Shown in pieces: positions 48,111 to 59,125 of a stretch of DNA of 64,000 nt; the first letter of the stretch is position 1; the number at the start of each line of letters is the position of its first letter. A program made the translations under genes and the position numbers. A model generated the notes under the pieces. That model saw nothing but the letters and a program-made list of their open reading frames with translations. It ran no database searches and had not been told where the DNA came from. Source of the DNA: Paragyromitra xinjiangensis. Lineage: Eukaryota; Ascomycota; Pezizomycetes; Pezizales; Discinaceae. Location of the stretch: assembly GCA_038503065.1 (NCBI GenBank), contig JBCAMK010000016.1, positions 1 to 64,000 on the forward strand, given 5' to 3'.

Positions 48111-49827
48111 TCACGTCCTACTATCCATAATCTGCTGAATGGGGGTAGAATCGGCTTCGTAGATACTGGGGGCATGTTCAGAGTGACTAGAGAGTTCATA
48201 GGAACTACTCTTGAGCCCTTCTTCCTCTATCGGTGATTGAATAGTTTTTACGTCTCCCGGGTTCCGTTTCTTCAACCTCTTGTACAAGATGACAGCCACT
48301 GCGACCGCCGCCAGTACAACAACAATGACAGCAACCGCGGCACCGATCAAAATTCCCGAGTGCGAAGATGAACCTGTAGGGGATGCTTCAGGTGTTGTAG
48401 TAGAAGATCCCGTCGCTTGGGAGTCTTGTGTTGCGGTAGCTGCAGACGAAGATTGTGTGCATTGGGAATGAGCACCAGGGACTAGTACCTGGCTGCTTGA
48501 AGGAATAGACTCGCCAAGCTGAAACTGCCCCTGGTCGGAATCAACAACGAGGTATGTTGATGAAAGGAATGGGATGCCGAGAAGTGGTAAATCTTTGGCG
48601 TTAATTGATTGCAGGCTGTTCAGCATTAGGATGTTTTTCTTTGGCTTTGTGATTACGGGGTTTCCGTCGAAGTCGTAGTCTCGGAAGGGTTGGATGAGTT
48701 CGTGATTTGGTATGGTGGTGCTGAGGCCGTTTGAAAGCGTTATTGTCATAGAGCCTTTGTAACTAAATAACTCCATGTAAGTAAAAGTGTTCAGAGCTGG
48801 CGGGTATTGCTACTTACCCGTTATCTACATCTGACTCGTATCCCCAGAGATAAAATGCACTCAAAGACCGGACGTCGTATATGTCGCCCATTGCGTCGTT
48901 GAATTTTGAAAATACGGGCAAGGGGAGGGTTATGAGATCGTAGTCAGGTGTTACGCATGCCCTAGATGAATGCGTAGTCGTTAGTAATTGTAACTCTTCT
49001 GTCAATGATCCTTTTTAAGGGTTGAGTTACCTTATTGACTCCCCCTTCGAGTCGAGCAGTTGCACCTCACTCGTATCGTTCTTCATACTAATTGCAGTAA
49101 TAAAAACAATCAAAGCACACCCGTCCGAGTCTCCGAAGTTCGCCGGAAAATCCTGAGTATACAATTTGTTGTCCTTAACTCTCGACTTATCATACCCCCC
49201 GAGAACCAAGGATCCATCCCTCCAAGTATCATTAGTCGCTCCCGTCCACCCCCAATCCAGTCCCCACACTCGCGAAGGAATATCCCCAGAAGCCACTAAA
49301 CTATTCAACAAGCTTGAATTGGTGCCTAAGCCCATTCCACTAGTCTGACCATTCCCTATGTCGATTGGAACATTCTTCACCTCTGTCCCAGCCAGACGCA
49401 TGGTCTCCTCCCCTAGGATATCGATATTCTGAAGAACGTCTGAAGCACCTCTGAACTCTTCCTTGGTCATATGGCCAGACCACGAAGACGAAGTTCCTCG
49501 ATCATAGACACCGGCTTTCACCATGATACACCTGTTCACGGAGTTTTCGGTTTTGTTGCAGTTGTCATCGGAGATGGGACCTTCTTCAAAAACGGTGTTA
49601 TTAAAGTTCATGTAGACTTTTAATGAAAAGTTTTGAGCCGGTGTTCCGATTGAGATCGGAAGACCTCTTCTCTGAAGGCCTGTTAAAAGAGTTGTGTTGG
49701 TAACCGGTACCACGAGAGGGGAGGCATTACAGCTCAGGGAAGAAGCGGTTATTGGGAATAGAAAAAGCTCAAGTAAAAGAGTGACAGAGACGGTCAGAAG
49801 GAATGATTTTCCAGAGTGGAACTGCAT
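48111..49827 (-). CDS. Pepsin-fold (A1-like) type I membrane protein, catalytic Asp apparently lost
   Basis: Three exons join in phase (49827-49031, 48961-48818, 48762-48111) to 530 residues. Residues ~1-30 are a signal peptide. The ectodomain aligns in outline with pepsins (LPISIGTPAQNFSL, then GLGTNSSLLNSLVASGDI and VWGLDWGW, ending LLGIPFLSSTYLVVD). Where DTGS should stand the sequence reads YMNFNNT, and the second site reads ACVTPDYDLITLP, so neither catalytic Asp is in place. A Ser/Thr-rich stalk leads to a transmembrane helix (GILIGAAVAVIVVVLAAVAV) and a cytoplasmic tail of ~60 residues. Probably a cell-surface binding or sensing protein and not a protease; that is inferred from the missing residues. 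Confidence 0.75.
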
Positions 49828-49952
49828 AGTGAGCGTTTAGCTACGAGAAGAACGGCATTAAGTTGGTAGTTTCCTGGATCAAGTGAACAGGCGAGTGATA
49901 TAACTACCTACCCAGTATACTAGTATCGTGACACCAACTTGCGCTTAATGCT

Positions 49953-50858
49953 GTGGGGGACTGTTGTGCATCGGCGGTTAGGCTTCCCGTAGTGAGACAT
50001 TGCATTTCAAATTACATGTTTCAAGTTGCGGCCCGTACCTTAAGTTTGTGCTACACGATTCACCCATCGATAAGAATTTTAGCTATAGTGCACGCGCGGA
50101 TAAAACTGGACCAATCAAAGTTGGCTGTGGAACGCCCTTGTCTTACAATTCTTGGCTGGAGCCTCACGAAATCTTGGGAAGAAATCTCCAACTTGAATAT
50201 CTCAACTCCTGATGCTCCTGAAGAAGGGGTTAGTTGAACATAGACTTTATACTAGTGTTAATACCGAAATCTAGCTTTAAAAATTGTGTTTGGAGTAAAA
50301 CCACCCTGCGTATATTTGATCATAAGCTCAGTATTCCTTGGAATGTTCCACTCTGTACTTTCCACAGCCAAAAGATAGGTTTTATTCCGCCACAGTCACT
50401 GGCCCTTGTGCCTTATAAAAAGATACAGAGCTTGTCTACTATGATTCTAGATCTTGTATCTTTTCTTGAGTCATTTGGCTCACTATGGGGGTTGGAATAT
50501 CGGGCGGAATATAGTGGTCCAGTTTAAGACCTGCGTGCACCATACCAATCAAATTATGCTCCTGAGGCCTGAGCCGAAAATCATGATTAATTTTGGTAGG
50601 GCAATCGCCCCTTATCCGATCTTGCCAGCTCATCTAGTTTCCATTAGGAAAATTATCTTCAATGACGATCGGATGGTAGCATGGAGGAAGCCATGGCGAC
50701 ACAAGGGAAGTGGTAGATACATGAGAGCTCAGACTTTGCCCCTGAACGAGAGTCTAGAGTACTTACTCGGAAGGGAGCAGTTTGTTGGGAAAACCCTAGC
50801 CGCGGTTAATTATGGCTATTGCGGCGAAGGATGGATCGCCTATCGAATAGCGCGGTAG
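49953..50858 (+). pseudogene. Possible degenerate hypothetical gene
   Basis: Consecutive plus-strand coding-like pieces in changing frames: about 50000-50212, 50234-50527 and 50520-50858. The last (LPLNESLEYLLGREQF, then NYGYCGEGWIAYR) looks the most protein-like. No convincing splice junctions connect all of them and no family is recognised. Either a decayed gene or one with a model that cannot be resolved by eye. Confidence 0.25.
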
Positions 50859-51433
50859 TTTAAGGATCCACTCGACTCCACTCCTGTTTTTAGGCCAGGC
50901 GTTTATTCTCCAACCAGGTTTTCACCTACATGTATTTATTCAACCCAGAATAATCTATTTTTAGTCGACAGACACGTATTTTGCTGGATCTAAATCGTGA
51001 TACCCGGAGAGCGAAACACCACCGGCCGTCACACGATCAGAAGGGTTCATTTTGGTAACGGTATCACCAAATGTCACGCACGCACAAGGAATGGACTGTG
51101 TTTCTCCACAATAGTACTGTCCATCCCAATGTGCATCATTTGCTGCGCCCCTTTACCGCTTTTACCAATATCCCCAAGTGGCCAATCCTGAATAGAATCC
51201 CATGGTCTTGGCAGTTCTCCGGTATATGGTTCGAGGACAGCAAAGGTCCGTCTGCAAAGGAGCGAGTCTGAATAAGCCTTCCCGGCAGCCTGCAGCGCAA
51301 CGTTTCACAAAGTCCACCTACCGCAGCCGCCCTGGAGCGGCTGATCCTGCTGCCGCGGATCTCCTTATTAGTGTCGAGATGTCCTTTTGCTCAACTCCAT
51401 TTCTCGACCTTACCTTAACCTCGATTTAGGAAA
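50859..51433. other. Intergenic, upstream of the DUF3431 gene
   Basis: Short plus-strand frames only; presumably carries the promoter of the next gene. Confidence 0.35.
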
Positions 51434-52461
51434 ATGCTGTCTCTACCGTTTCGCGGCCGTTGGGCGGTACTAGTTCTTGGATTCGCTGCTTTGTCGTTTC
51501 TTTCTCTCCATTGGTATCTTGGGATTTCTAACGTTTTCTCTCTCCCGGCTGTCCCATTAACGCCAGATGAACTGGCAGAAGGCGAGGTGGGCGGACAGAC
51601 CGAGATCAACGATGTGGTCAAAACCACTCCTACCCCCAAACTCCCACCGTTAACGAAAAACACCATCGTGATGGCAAGACTCAAAGATGAAGATGTCAGT
51701 TGGGTGGCCAACGAACTACCAGGGTACACCAACCAATCCCCACCCACAAATCCCCAGCCTTGAACTAACGATAATAGCTGGTCCTCTGCGATATACACAG
51801 TCGACGACCCCACCGCCATTCTAAAACCCCCGAAAAACAAAGGAAACGAAGCAATGGTATACCTATCCTACCTAATCGACTACTACGACGAGCTTCCACC
51901 CGTCAGTGTTTTCGTGCACGCCCATAAAGACGGGTACCCCAAAGCCTGGCACACCGACGCAGACGACTACTCCAACGTCAACTCAATCTCAAAACTCCGC
52001 CTCGACACAGTCCTTGCAAGAGGATACGTTAACCTAAGATGCAATTGGATTCCAGGCTGTCCGGATGAGATCCAGCCGTTTAGAACTACAGATGCTCATC
52101 GGACTGCGGAACACGAGTTTATAACAGTCTGGAAGGAGTTGTTTGGGAATTTTTCAACCTCCCCTGAGGTTCCGGAGGTTATTGGCGCTGCGTGTTGTGC
52201 TCAGTTCGCGGTTAGTAGGAAGCAGGTGCATGCTCGGTCGAAGGGTGAATATGAGAGGTATCGGAACTGGCTTTTGAATACGCCTCTGGATAATCCGACT
52301 AGTGGGAGGATTTTTGAGTATCTTTGGCATATCATCTTTGGTGCGCCGGCGGTTTTGTAAGTTGCTATTCTCTGTCAGTTTAGGCGGTTCAGGAGGCTAA
52401 TGAATTGGTTAGTTGTCCGGAATATTTTAGTTGTTTCTGCGATGTGTATGGTCGTTGTTGA
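51434..52461 (+). CDS. DUF3431 family protein, single-pass membrane
   Basis: Three exons join in phase (51434-51723, 51778-52356, 52413-52461) to 305 residues. An N-terminal signal anchor (AVLVLGFAALSFLSLHWYLG) predicts a type II protein with its domain in the secretory lumen or outside. A Pro/Thr linker follows. Then come the family blocks VMARLKDEDVSWV, YTVDD, NKGNEAMVYLSYLIDYYDELP, VFVHAHKDG and the C-terminal YLWHIIFGAPAVFCPEYFSCFC. This is a widespread fungal family without known activity; the fold has been likened to glycosyltransferases, which I cannot confirm here. Nothing is odd about it, and the length is typical. Confidence 0.88.
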
Positions 52462-52887
52462 TCAACGCTGGCGTTGGAAAACAGGGTATTTGCTGCGGTG
52501 CGGCTATGGAATTTCTTGGTTTCTTGGTATTGGTAAAGGCTGTATTATAGTTTGATTAGATTAATCTTGATGTATTTGGCAGGGCGTCTCAAGAAGTATT
52601 CGCTCTCCTAGTAATAAGCCTTAACTTTAAGTATCCGTGCATCTAAATTCAAATTCGAGTGTAATTTTTTCCGGGACATCAAGTTTGCAGGCGCTCGATT
52701 GAGTGTTGGAAATAAGCTTCCAAATTGGGTATCGATAGTAGACCGTGGTGAGAGGACGTTGGGAGTCTCGAGGGTTTAAATTTTCCCTGTGCTAGTACGT
52801 GTTCGGTCTATAAATTCGGGTCTGTACCACAGTCGGGAGTCAAGCGATTAAGTCTTCTGCCTCCCGACCATAATATTCAACGCTGGG
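52462..52887. other. Intergenic
   Basis: 3' flank of the DUF3431 gene up to the third solo LTR; nothing else recognised. Confidence 0.4.
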
Positions 52888-53063
52888 TGTTGGAGATGCT
52901 TCCTAATACGGGGCTTGGCCCTTCGGAGTCGGAAATGATTGAGAGACAGGTACCCGAGCACACAGGCACCCGAGAGAGCTATTTAGATAGGGGCCGTATG
53001 CCCACCTAGCAAGCAAGCAATCAAGCCTTCTATTCCTCCCTACGTGCTCCCAATATTACAACA
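52888..53063. mobile_element. Solo LTR, copy 3 (176 bp), perfect 5-bp target duplication
   Basis: TGTTGGAGATGCTTCC.. to ..CAATATTACAACA with CTGGG directly on both sides (52883-52887 and 53064-53068). The perfect duplication makes this the best-preserved insertion of the family and confirms the element ends. Confidence 0.92.
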
Positions 53064-53068
53064 CTGGG

Positions 53069-54160
53069 AGAGATCAAGCTACTGAGTGACAAACCATGAA
53101 TGGAGGTCTCAGACGCCGAACAAGTCCTAATACGGAAGGATGAGGCGTCAGTTATCTACTAATCTAGATTAACATCTGTTCTATTCTCCAATAGTGCAGT
53201 TGAACCGTATTTTAGTTCTTAAACGGAGAAGGAAATTTCTGGTACTGAAGCTCAGATGAGCAGTGTCGCAAGATAACACAATCTTACGTAGGGTGTACAA
53301 AAGTAGTACACTATTTGACTTATCAGGCAAACACCCAATGTCACAACAAGAGTTTATTAGGCAAAGCTACTCCTCTATTCTTTCATCCTTTGCCATCAAT
53401 TCATACATGCTGCATGTATTTAACCACACTAATACTACTTAACGCGTCACCGCAAGTTGTTGGCAAATATTGTTGTGCGAATCGCGCATCGCTTTTGTGC
53501 AATTCGGGGTTTTAATTCATAACGCTCTCGTGATGCTCCAGGCATCACCAGTGGGGTTAAATATAATTAAGTATAGTTGCTCGCAGGCTTAACTATTTGT
53601 TCGGGGTTTTCAGGTCTATCGGCTGTACGAGAATTTGGGAGCCGAGTATTATATTGCGACTAGAAACGATTTAACTGTTGTATTGACATCGTGTGCTCCG
53701 ACCATGAATTATGGAGAAGTTGGAGTTAGATTCTTTTATTTTGTCTCCTTTCTACTTAGAACTCAAGATTTAATCAGAAAGACTTGCCCATTTCATGGGG
53801 ATGCTCACACCATCTATCAATAATTCTAAGAGGTGGCTATAGTACTGTTGTTCCAGTTCGTTCCAGCTCGTGGCTAGGGTCACTTCTATGCCTGTCTAGG
53901 TATTGCACTTTCTCGTTTGTCGACTCATGCTCTATCCGACTCATTCGCTCTATTAGGGAAGTTGTTGTGTAAGATTAGGCTGGTGGCTGTGAGACGAACA
54001 AGCATCGCTGTCAGAGAAGTCTATTTCGTGTAGGTATAAAATGGTATTTTTTTCTCAAGGAACTAAATAGAGAAAAGATATTTTTTGAGAGATGGATTCT
54101 ACCGAACCACCATCTATACGTATACAAAGACATATGCCCCAAAGAAGATATCACATCATT
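53069..54160. other. Intergenic
   Basis: About 1.1 kb, AT-rich, with small unsupported plus-strand frames (53315-53515, 53635-53823). It includes the 3' flank of the CorA-ankyrin gene. Confidence 0.35.
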
Positions 54161-57100
54161 TCAAAGTTGTTTTAATCGTTGTTCTACCTCCGGATACCCC
54201 CCGTCAGCTGCTGCTTGCAATGCTGTTCGACCGAATTGTCCCGCAGGTTCGGCATTGACATCGGCCCCTTCCTTCAGCAGTCGTTCCACCACCTCCAGAT
54301 GCCCCCCTCCAGCTGCTGCTTGCAATGCTGTTCGACCGTTAAGATACCCAGGTTTGGCATTGACATCGGCCCCTTCCTTCAGCAGCCGTTCCACCACCTC
54401 CAGATGCCCCCCTTCAGCTGCTGCTTGCAATGCTGTTCGACCGTCGTTATATTCTGCAGGTTTGGCATTGACATCGGCCCCTTCCTTCAGCAGCCGTTCC
54501 ACCACCTCCAGATGCCCCCCTCCAGCTGCTGCTTGCAATGCTGTTCGACCGTCGTTATATTCTGCAGGTTCGGCATTGACATCGGCCCCTCCCTTCAGCA
54601 GTCGTTCCACCACCTCCAGATGCCCCCCTCCAGCTGCTGCTTGCAATGCTGTTCGACCGTTAAGATACCCAGGTTTGGCATTGACATCGGCCCCTTCCTT
54701 CAGCAGTCGTTCCACCACCTCCAGATGCCCCCCTCCAGCTGCTGCTTGCAATGCTGTTCGACCGTTAAGATACCCAGGTTTGACATTGACATCGGCCCCT
54801 TCCTTCAGCAGCCGTTCTACCACCTCCAGATGCCCCTCTTCAGCTGCTGCTTGCAATGCTGTTCGACCGAATTGTCCCGCAGGTTTGGCATTGACATCGG
54901 CCCCTTCCTTCAGCAGCCCTTCCACCACCTCCAGATACCCCCCTCCAGCTGCTGCTTGCAATGCTGTTCGACCGCCAGATCGTGCAGGTTCGGCATTGAC
55001 ATCGGCCCCTTCCTTCAGCAGTCGTTCCACTACCTCCAGATGCCCCCCTTCAGCTGCTGCTTGTAATGCTGTTCGACCGTTATACTTTGCAGGTTCGGCA
55101 TTGATGTTGGCTCCTGCCTTTAGTAACCTCTCCACTACTCTCAGATGTCCGCCACCTGCAGAACTTTGCAGTGCGTTGGTGATAACAGTGTGACTAGAAA
55201 ACCCTGCGGACAATAGGCTATCGATCGTATGATAATGACCCCACTTGGCGGCCCAGAGGAAGGAGGCAGATTCATCCAGTATTTTCCTGTTATTATCATC
55301 TGGCCGTTGCATTTCTAGGTCGTTATTGGTGGCCTCTCGGCCCCGGCAAAGCCATTGAAGATTCTTCCCGAGGCGTGTTGCTGAGTTCTTCAAATATTTC
55401 TGGATGTCGTCAATGTTTTTCATAACGATGACGCAGATCATTAAGATGACGAACAATGGAGCGGCAAAGTAGAAGAAGGTTGTGTAAGCCGGATTATTTT
55501 CCAGTAAGTCAACGTTCATACCATACAGGCTCTATTGTAGCGTTAGTTTCTGGCCCTCCTACAAACGGAATTTAATCCATAACCGGGGGGCCGGCTTAGA
55601 TCGTCCCTACCGCAATAAACAGGAGTGGCAAAAAGATGAACTGATGGCTAAGTCAGCGTTACTATTCACCTAAAACAAGTTATGTACGTTAGAGGGAGGG
55701 TTTATAATTACCGTGATCCAGGTTAGTCGCTTCATACTTGCGTTTTGTTGCCGCGATATGTAGGCTTCTTGGCGTGATCTGTAAGCTTCATCGATAGAAA
55801 TAAGGTCATGAGTCTACTCGAACAGCCAAACCTGTTAGTTTCCACAGTTTTGCGAGTGATGGGTAAGGATAATCATCAACCTTTGAAATGAGTGCTGTAG
55901 TTTCTTTCACAAGGTTTTCTGAGATTCCTATGCCGATAGTTTCTAGTCTCTTCAACGCCTCCTGTAGTCGCTCAAACCCCTCATCCGGCTCATTGGCAGC
56001 ATTGTTATCAATATGTGCGGGTTTCGTATTTCGAAACCAAGCCTCGTTCCCTTCTTTGGTTTTTAAGAATTTCAGGCTGTCCATCTGTTGTTGATGGAGT
56101 TCCCGTAGTTTTTCCCATATTTCCGCAGTTTGGAATAGTCTTCGCACTAGTTCCCGCTCGATCTCATCGCCTTCAGTTAAGACTTCTCGATTCTGCAACA
56201 GTATTCCGAGAGATTAGTTCGCGCTCAGTGGTATAGGGCTAAGATTCCATACAATTGCAGATAGTAAACTCTTGCTGTACTGGAGAATGGTATCCCAAGC
56301 TTCACATATACCCTGAATCTGAGTATGAACATAGGCCGCAGGGGCTGTTTCTGCTATTTCTGAGTGGTTGTGGTTGATTCCCATGGCAAACGTTTCGAGC
56401 CGAGTTACACCTGAAGAACTATGCTGAAGAAACTGAAAATTTGTCTTGCATAAATGAAATGTCGTATTTCCTCTTATTATATATCAGTACATGTATTAGA
56501 GGGTTAATTAGAAAAATTCGGGTTCAAGTGGATATTGGGAACATACCCAGGGCTCTTGCGCACAAAGACAATATTTCTATCCTTTTCCATGACTTGATGG
56601 GGTGCCTCAATGTCGGAATATGCGTCACTCCTAGGATCGTATATCCGCATTGTTTGCGCGCGACCAACGCGCACTCCCTATGGAGGATATCCGGAGTTGG
56701 TAGGACTATCTACCTTTAGGAACTCGAAGTTTGCTACCATAAATGAACGTCCTGTGTAAGAGATAGATGTTAGCCGGGCCCAACTATAGTTTTACATCCT
56801 ATACCTCTACAGAAAGCTTACCACACGAGACCAACTGATTCTTACATTTGCCGCAATTACATGAAAGTTGGGTCAAGCCTTCGCTAATAGAAATCCCTTT
56901 GACTATCCCTGGAAGGGAAATACTGAAGCTGTCAAAGTAGGAGTAGAATTGGCTAGAGATGGAAAGTAGCGGTTCAACCCCAACCCCCTCCGAGTAACTA
57001 CGTGATGGGTTAAACCTGTAATTAGCTAGTGACATGATAGGAGGAATCCAACTATATGGTTGACCGTACGAAAATAATCTCGAGCCTTCGACACTCTAGG

Positions 57101-57254
57101 AAAATTTCCGAGCTCTGTTAGTAAACAAAACTATATGGTCAAGATATCGACTCACCTTTGGGATAGCATAATTCTTGAGGTAGTCTTTCAAGCCTTTTGA
57201 GTCGTTGAACTCCTGGTACTCGCCGTCCGCTACCTTTATAAAATCGTAATCCAT
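54161..57254 (-). CDS. CorA-like membrane protein with C-terminal ankyrin repeats
   Basis: Exons found on the minus strand: 57254-57156, 57095-56822, 56751-56714, 56677-~56547, 56432-56253, 56192-55881, 55813-55712, a 30-bp micro-exon 55640-55611, and 55531-54161. The N-terminal ~330 residues match the cytosolic part of fungal CorA-like proteins (IYDPRSDAYSDI.., SVTRLE-type block, ISIDEAYRSRQ.., NASMKRLTWIT). Splicing yields TM1 FIFLPLLFIASLY and the GMN motif (YGMN), then TM2 FFYFAAPLFVILMICVIV. About 11 ankyrin repeats follow. CorA proteins form pentameric Mg2+ channels; the ankyrin tail would lie in the cytosol and may gate or recruit. The exon 4/5 junction does not keep phase, so a donor is misplaced or there is a frameshift. 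Confidence 0.78.
54180..55100 (-). repeat. Near-identical coding ankyrin repeats (about 105-111 bp)
   Basis: Nine copies of the unit GRTALQAAAGGGHLEVVERL plus KEGADVNA and a variable 6-7 residue loop (KPGYLN, EPAGQF, KPAEYND, EPARSG). The loop is the main source of difference. DNA identity between units is very high, showing recent duplication or gene conversion. Confidence 0.95.
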
Positions 57255-57978
57255 CGTGATGAGCTGAAGGGGCTTGGAGAGGAAGCTAATATGAAGAAAA
57301 CAATATTGATATATTCACGGGGATATGTGGGCTCTAGCAGGCTTATTTGGGGACGGGCTCTTGATATCAACGAAGCTAAGTAGACGTGCTGAAGATTTGT
57401 GCTCACGCACAACATAATGTAGGAGACGCAGTTTTTTCCTGATGAATGAGCGTTCAAAGGCCTTTGTAATTTCCCGCAACGGTCATTGGTAGTGTTTCAC
57501 AAGCATTTTTCGGGTAGAGGTGGAGTAACTGTAGGCTACAAAAACAAGTAGACAACTGTTCCCACATCTTGCGCAGGTACTTGAATGGCGTAGAAAACTC
57601 CAGCGGTCGCAACCCGCGGTTAATTATGTTCGTGGCTTGCGGCCGTATGTTGTGCTTGGGTATCTTTGGTGGATTATTGGTGAGCTCAGCTGCGGGGAAC
57701 GATCGCGTGCATCTAAGAAACACCGAGTGTTTCGATCATAAGCAGATTGCGCTTTGTTGAAGAAGAGACATAGCCACGTACTGGGCACTACAGGTCGGTT
57801 TCTGCTTAGTCTCTCATGCGCAGTTTGTGAGGTTGTCCCAGGGCAGGCTCAGTTAGGTTGCAGGTGCAGGATGTTGTTTGAGATTCAGTAGTGTTAGTGG
57901 GTTAGGGTTAGGATAGCAGCCCAGTGCAATAACCCCGCCGCTACTCCACGATCCAAGAATCCAATCATCGCAATAATA
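57255..57978. other. Divergent promoter region with interstitial TTAGGG repeats
   Basis: It lies between the divergent CorA-ankyrin and MOSC genes. GGGTTAGGGTTAGG occurs at 57899-57912, about 70 bp before the MOSC start codon. TTAGGG tracts in fungal and yeast promoters can bind Tbf1/TRF-like factors; a regulatory role here is inferred. The frame 57454-57723 (minus) is unsupported. Confidence 0.4.
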
Positions 57979-59125
57979 ATGCATATCCAGAACCTCTACG
58001 TCTATCCTCTCAAATCAGTGCGACCTATCGCTCTCAGCTCGACCAGCATCAACGCCCTCGGACCCCTCCACGACCGAGTCTTTCTGCTCCAACACGAGCG
58101 TCCACCCGCCGAGTCCGAAGATGGCCTCACCTATCGGAACATGCACATCGCACACTACCCGCAGCTCTGCCTCTTCATTCCGGAGCTCCTCCCGTCAGGC
58201 TCCGAAATCCTGATTCGCTACAACCCGCCTCAGCCTGGGGAGCCTCGAGAGTTCGTGGTCCCACTTGCGCCCGAAACCAGCAACCTAGCACAGCGAGAGA
58301 TCGTAATGCACAAGTCCGCATGCACAGGCTACGACATGGGCGATACCTATGCCGCGTTCTTCGCCAGTTGTTTAGGGTTTAAGACGCGACTAGTCTATCT
58401 CGGTTCGTCACGACGTCCAATCCTCGGTAGCGTCGTCCCGGGGACTAGCCCTCGGTTGAATCCTTCTCCGAAAGCCGAGATAACGTTTGCCGATTGTGCA
58501 CCGCTACTGATAACTACCCGGGCTTCGGTCGATGCGCTTTCGGAAAGGATAGCGGGGGATGAGGAGGTGGATGTTACGAAGCTTCGTCCGAATGTCGTGA
58601 TTGCTGCTGATGGAGATGATGAGTTGCAGCCTTGGGAGGAGGATTTTTGGGGAGAGATTGAGATTGCTGGTCATTCGGTGGTTTTAACGGCGAATTGCGC
58701 GCGGTGTGGTAGTATTAATGTAGGTTTCGGTTTCGTTCCTGGTAGGGGTTTGGTGTATTGACTGGGTGTCCTTGCAGCTTGATTACACGACAGGTGCTGC
58801 GGTCGCGCCTGATCGACAGCCACTTAAGCACTTGATGAGAGATCGTCGGATTGATCCTGGGATGAAGTATAACCCTGTGTTTGGCCGGTATGGAATGATC
58901 ACAGGTAATAATAGCTCCTCCGATTCTATCGACTATGCTGATAGCTATCAGATCCAGGGGAAACTGGTGTGGTTGTGAGTGTTGGTGATAAGGTCGTTGT
59001 TTCGAAGCGAAATGAGGAGAGGACTGTATTCTGTAAGTCTCCTTGCTTTAATGTTGCCATAGATAATGTATTGATGGAGCGATATAGACTGGCCAGGACT
59101 TTCAACGGGAACGAAGACTGCGTGA
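57979..59125 (+). CDS. MOSC-domain molybdenum cofactor-binding protein (mARC/MOCOS-C-like)
   Basis: Four exons join in phase (57979-58719, 58778-58904, 58952-59032, 59088-59125) to 328 residues. The N-terminal beta-barrel starts MHIQNLYVYPLKSVRPI, typical of the MOSC_N family. The MOSC domain carries GTSPRLNPSPKAEITFADCAP and the conserved Cys of NCARCGSIN, which binds Mo in relatives. It ends RDRRIDPGMKYNPVFGRYG followed by a VSVGDKVVVSKRNEE barrel strand. Related fungal proteins act in amidoxime or nitrate-linked reductions with cytochrome b5 partners. The substrate here is unknown. Complete and of normal length. Confidence 0.9.

Noticed and set aside
54179..55193. Two long plus-strand frames (295 and 312 codons), one Cys-rich and one Ser/Ala-rich
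   Set aside because: Their periodicity equals that of the ankyrin units on the minus strand. The ankyrin frame has clear family motifs, so these are shadows.
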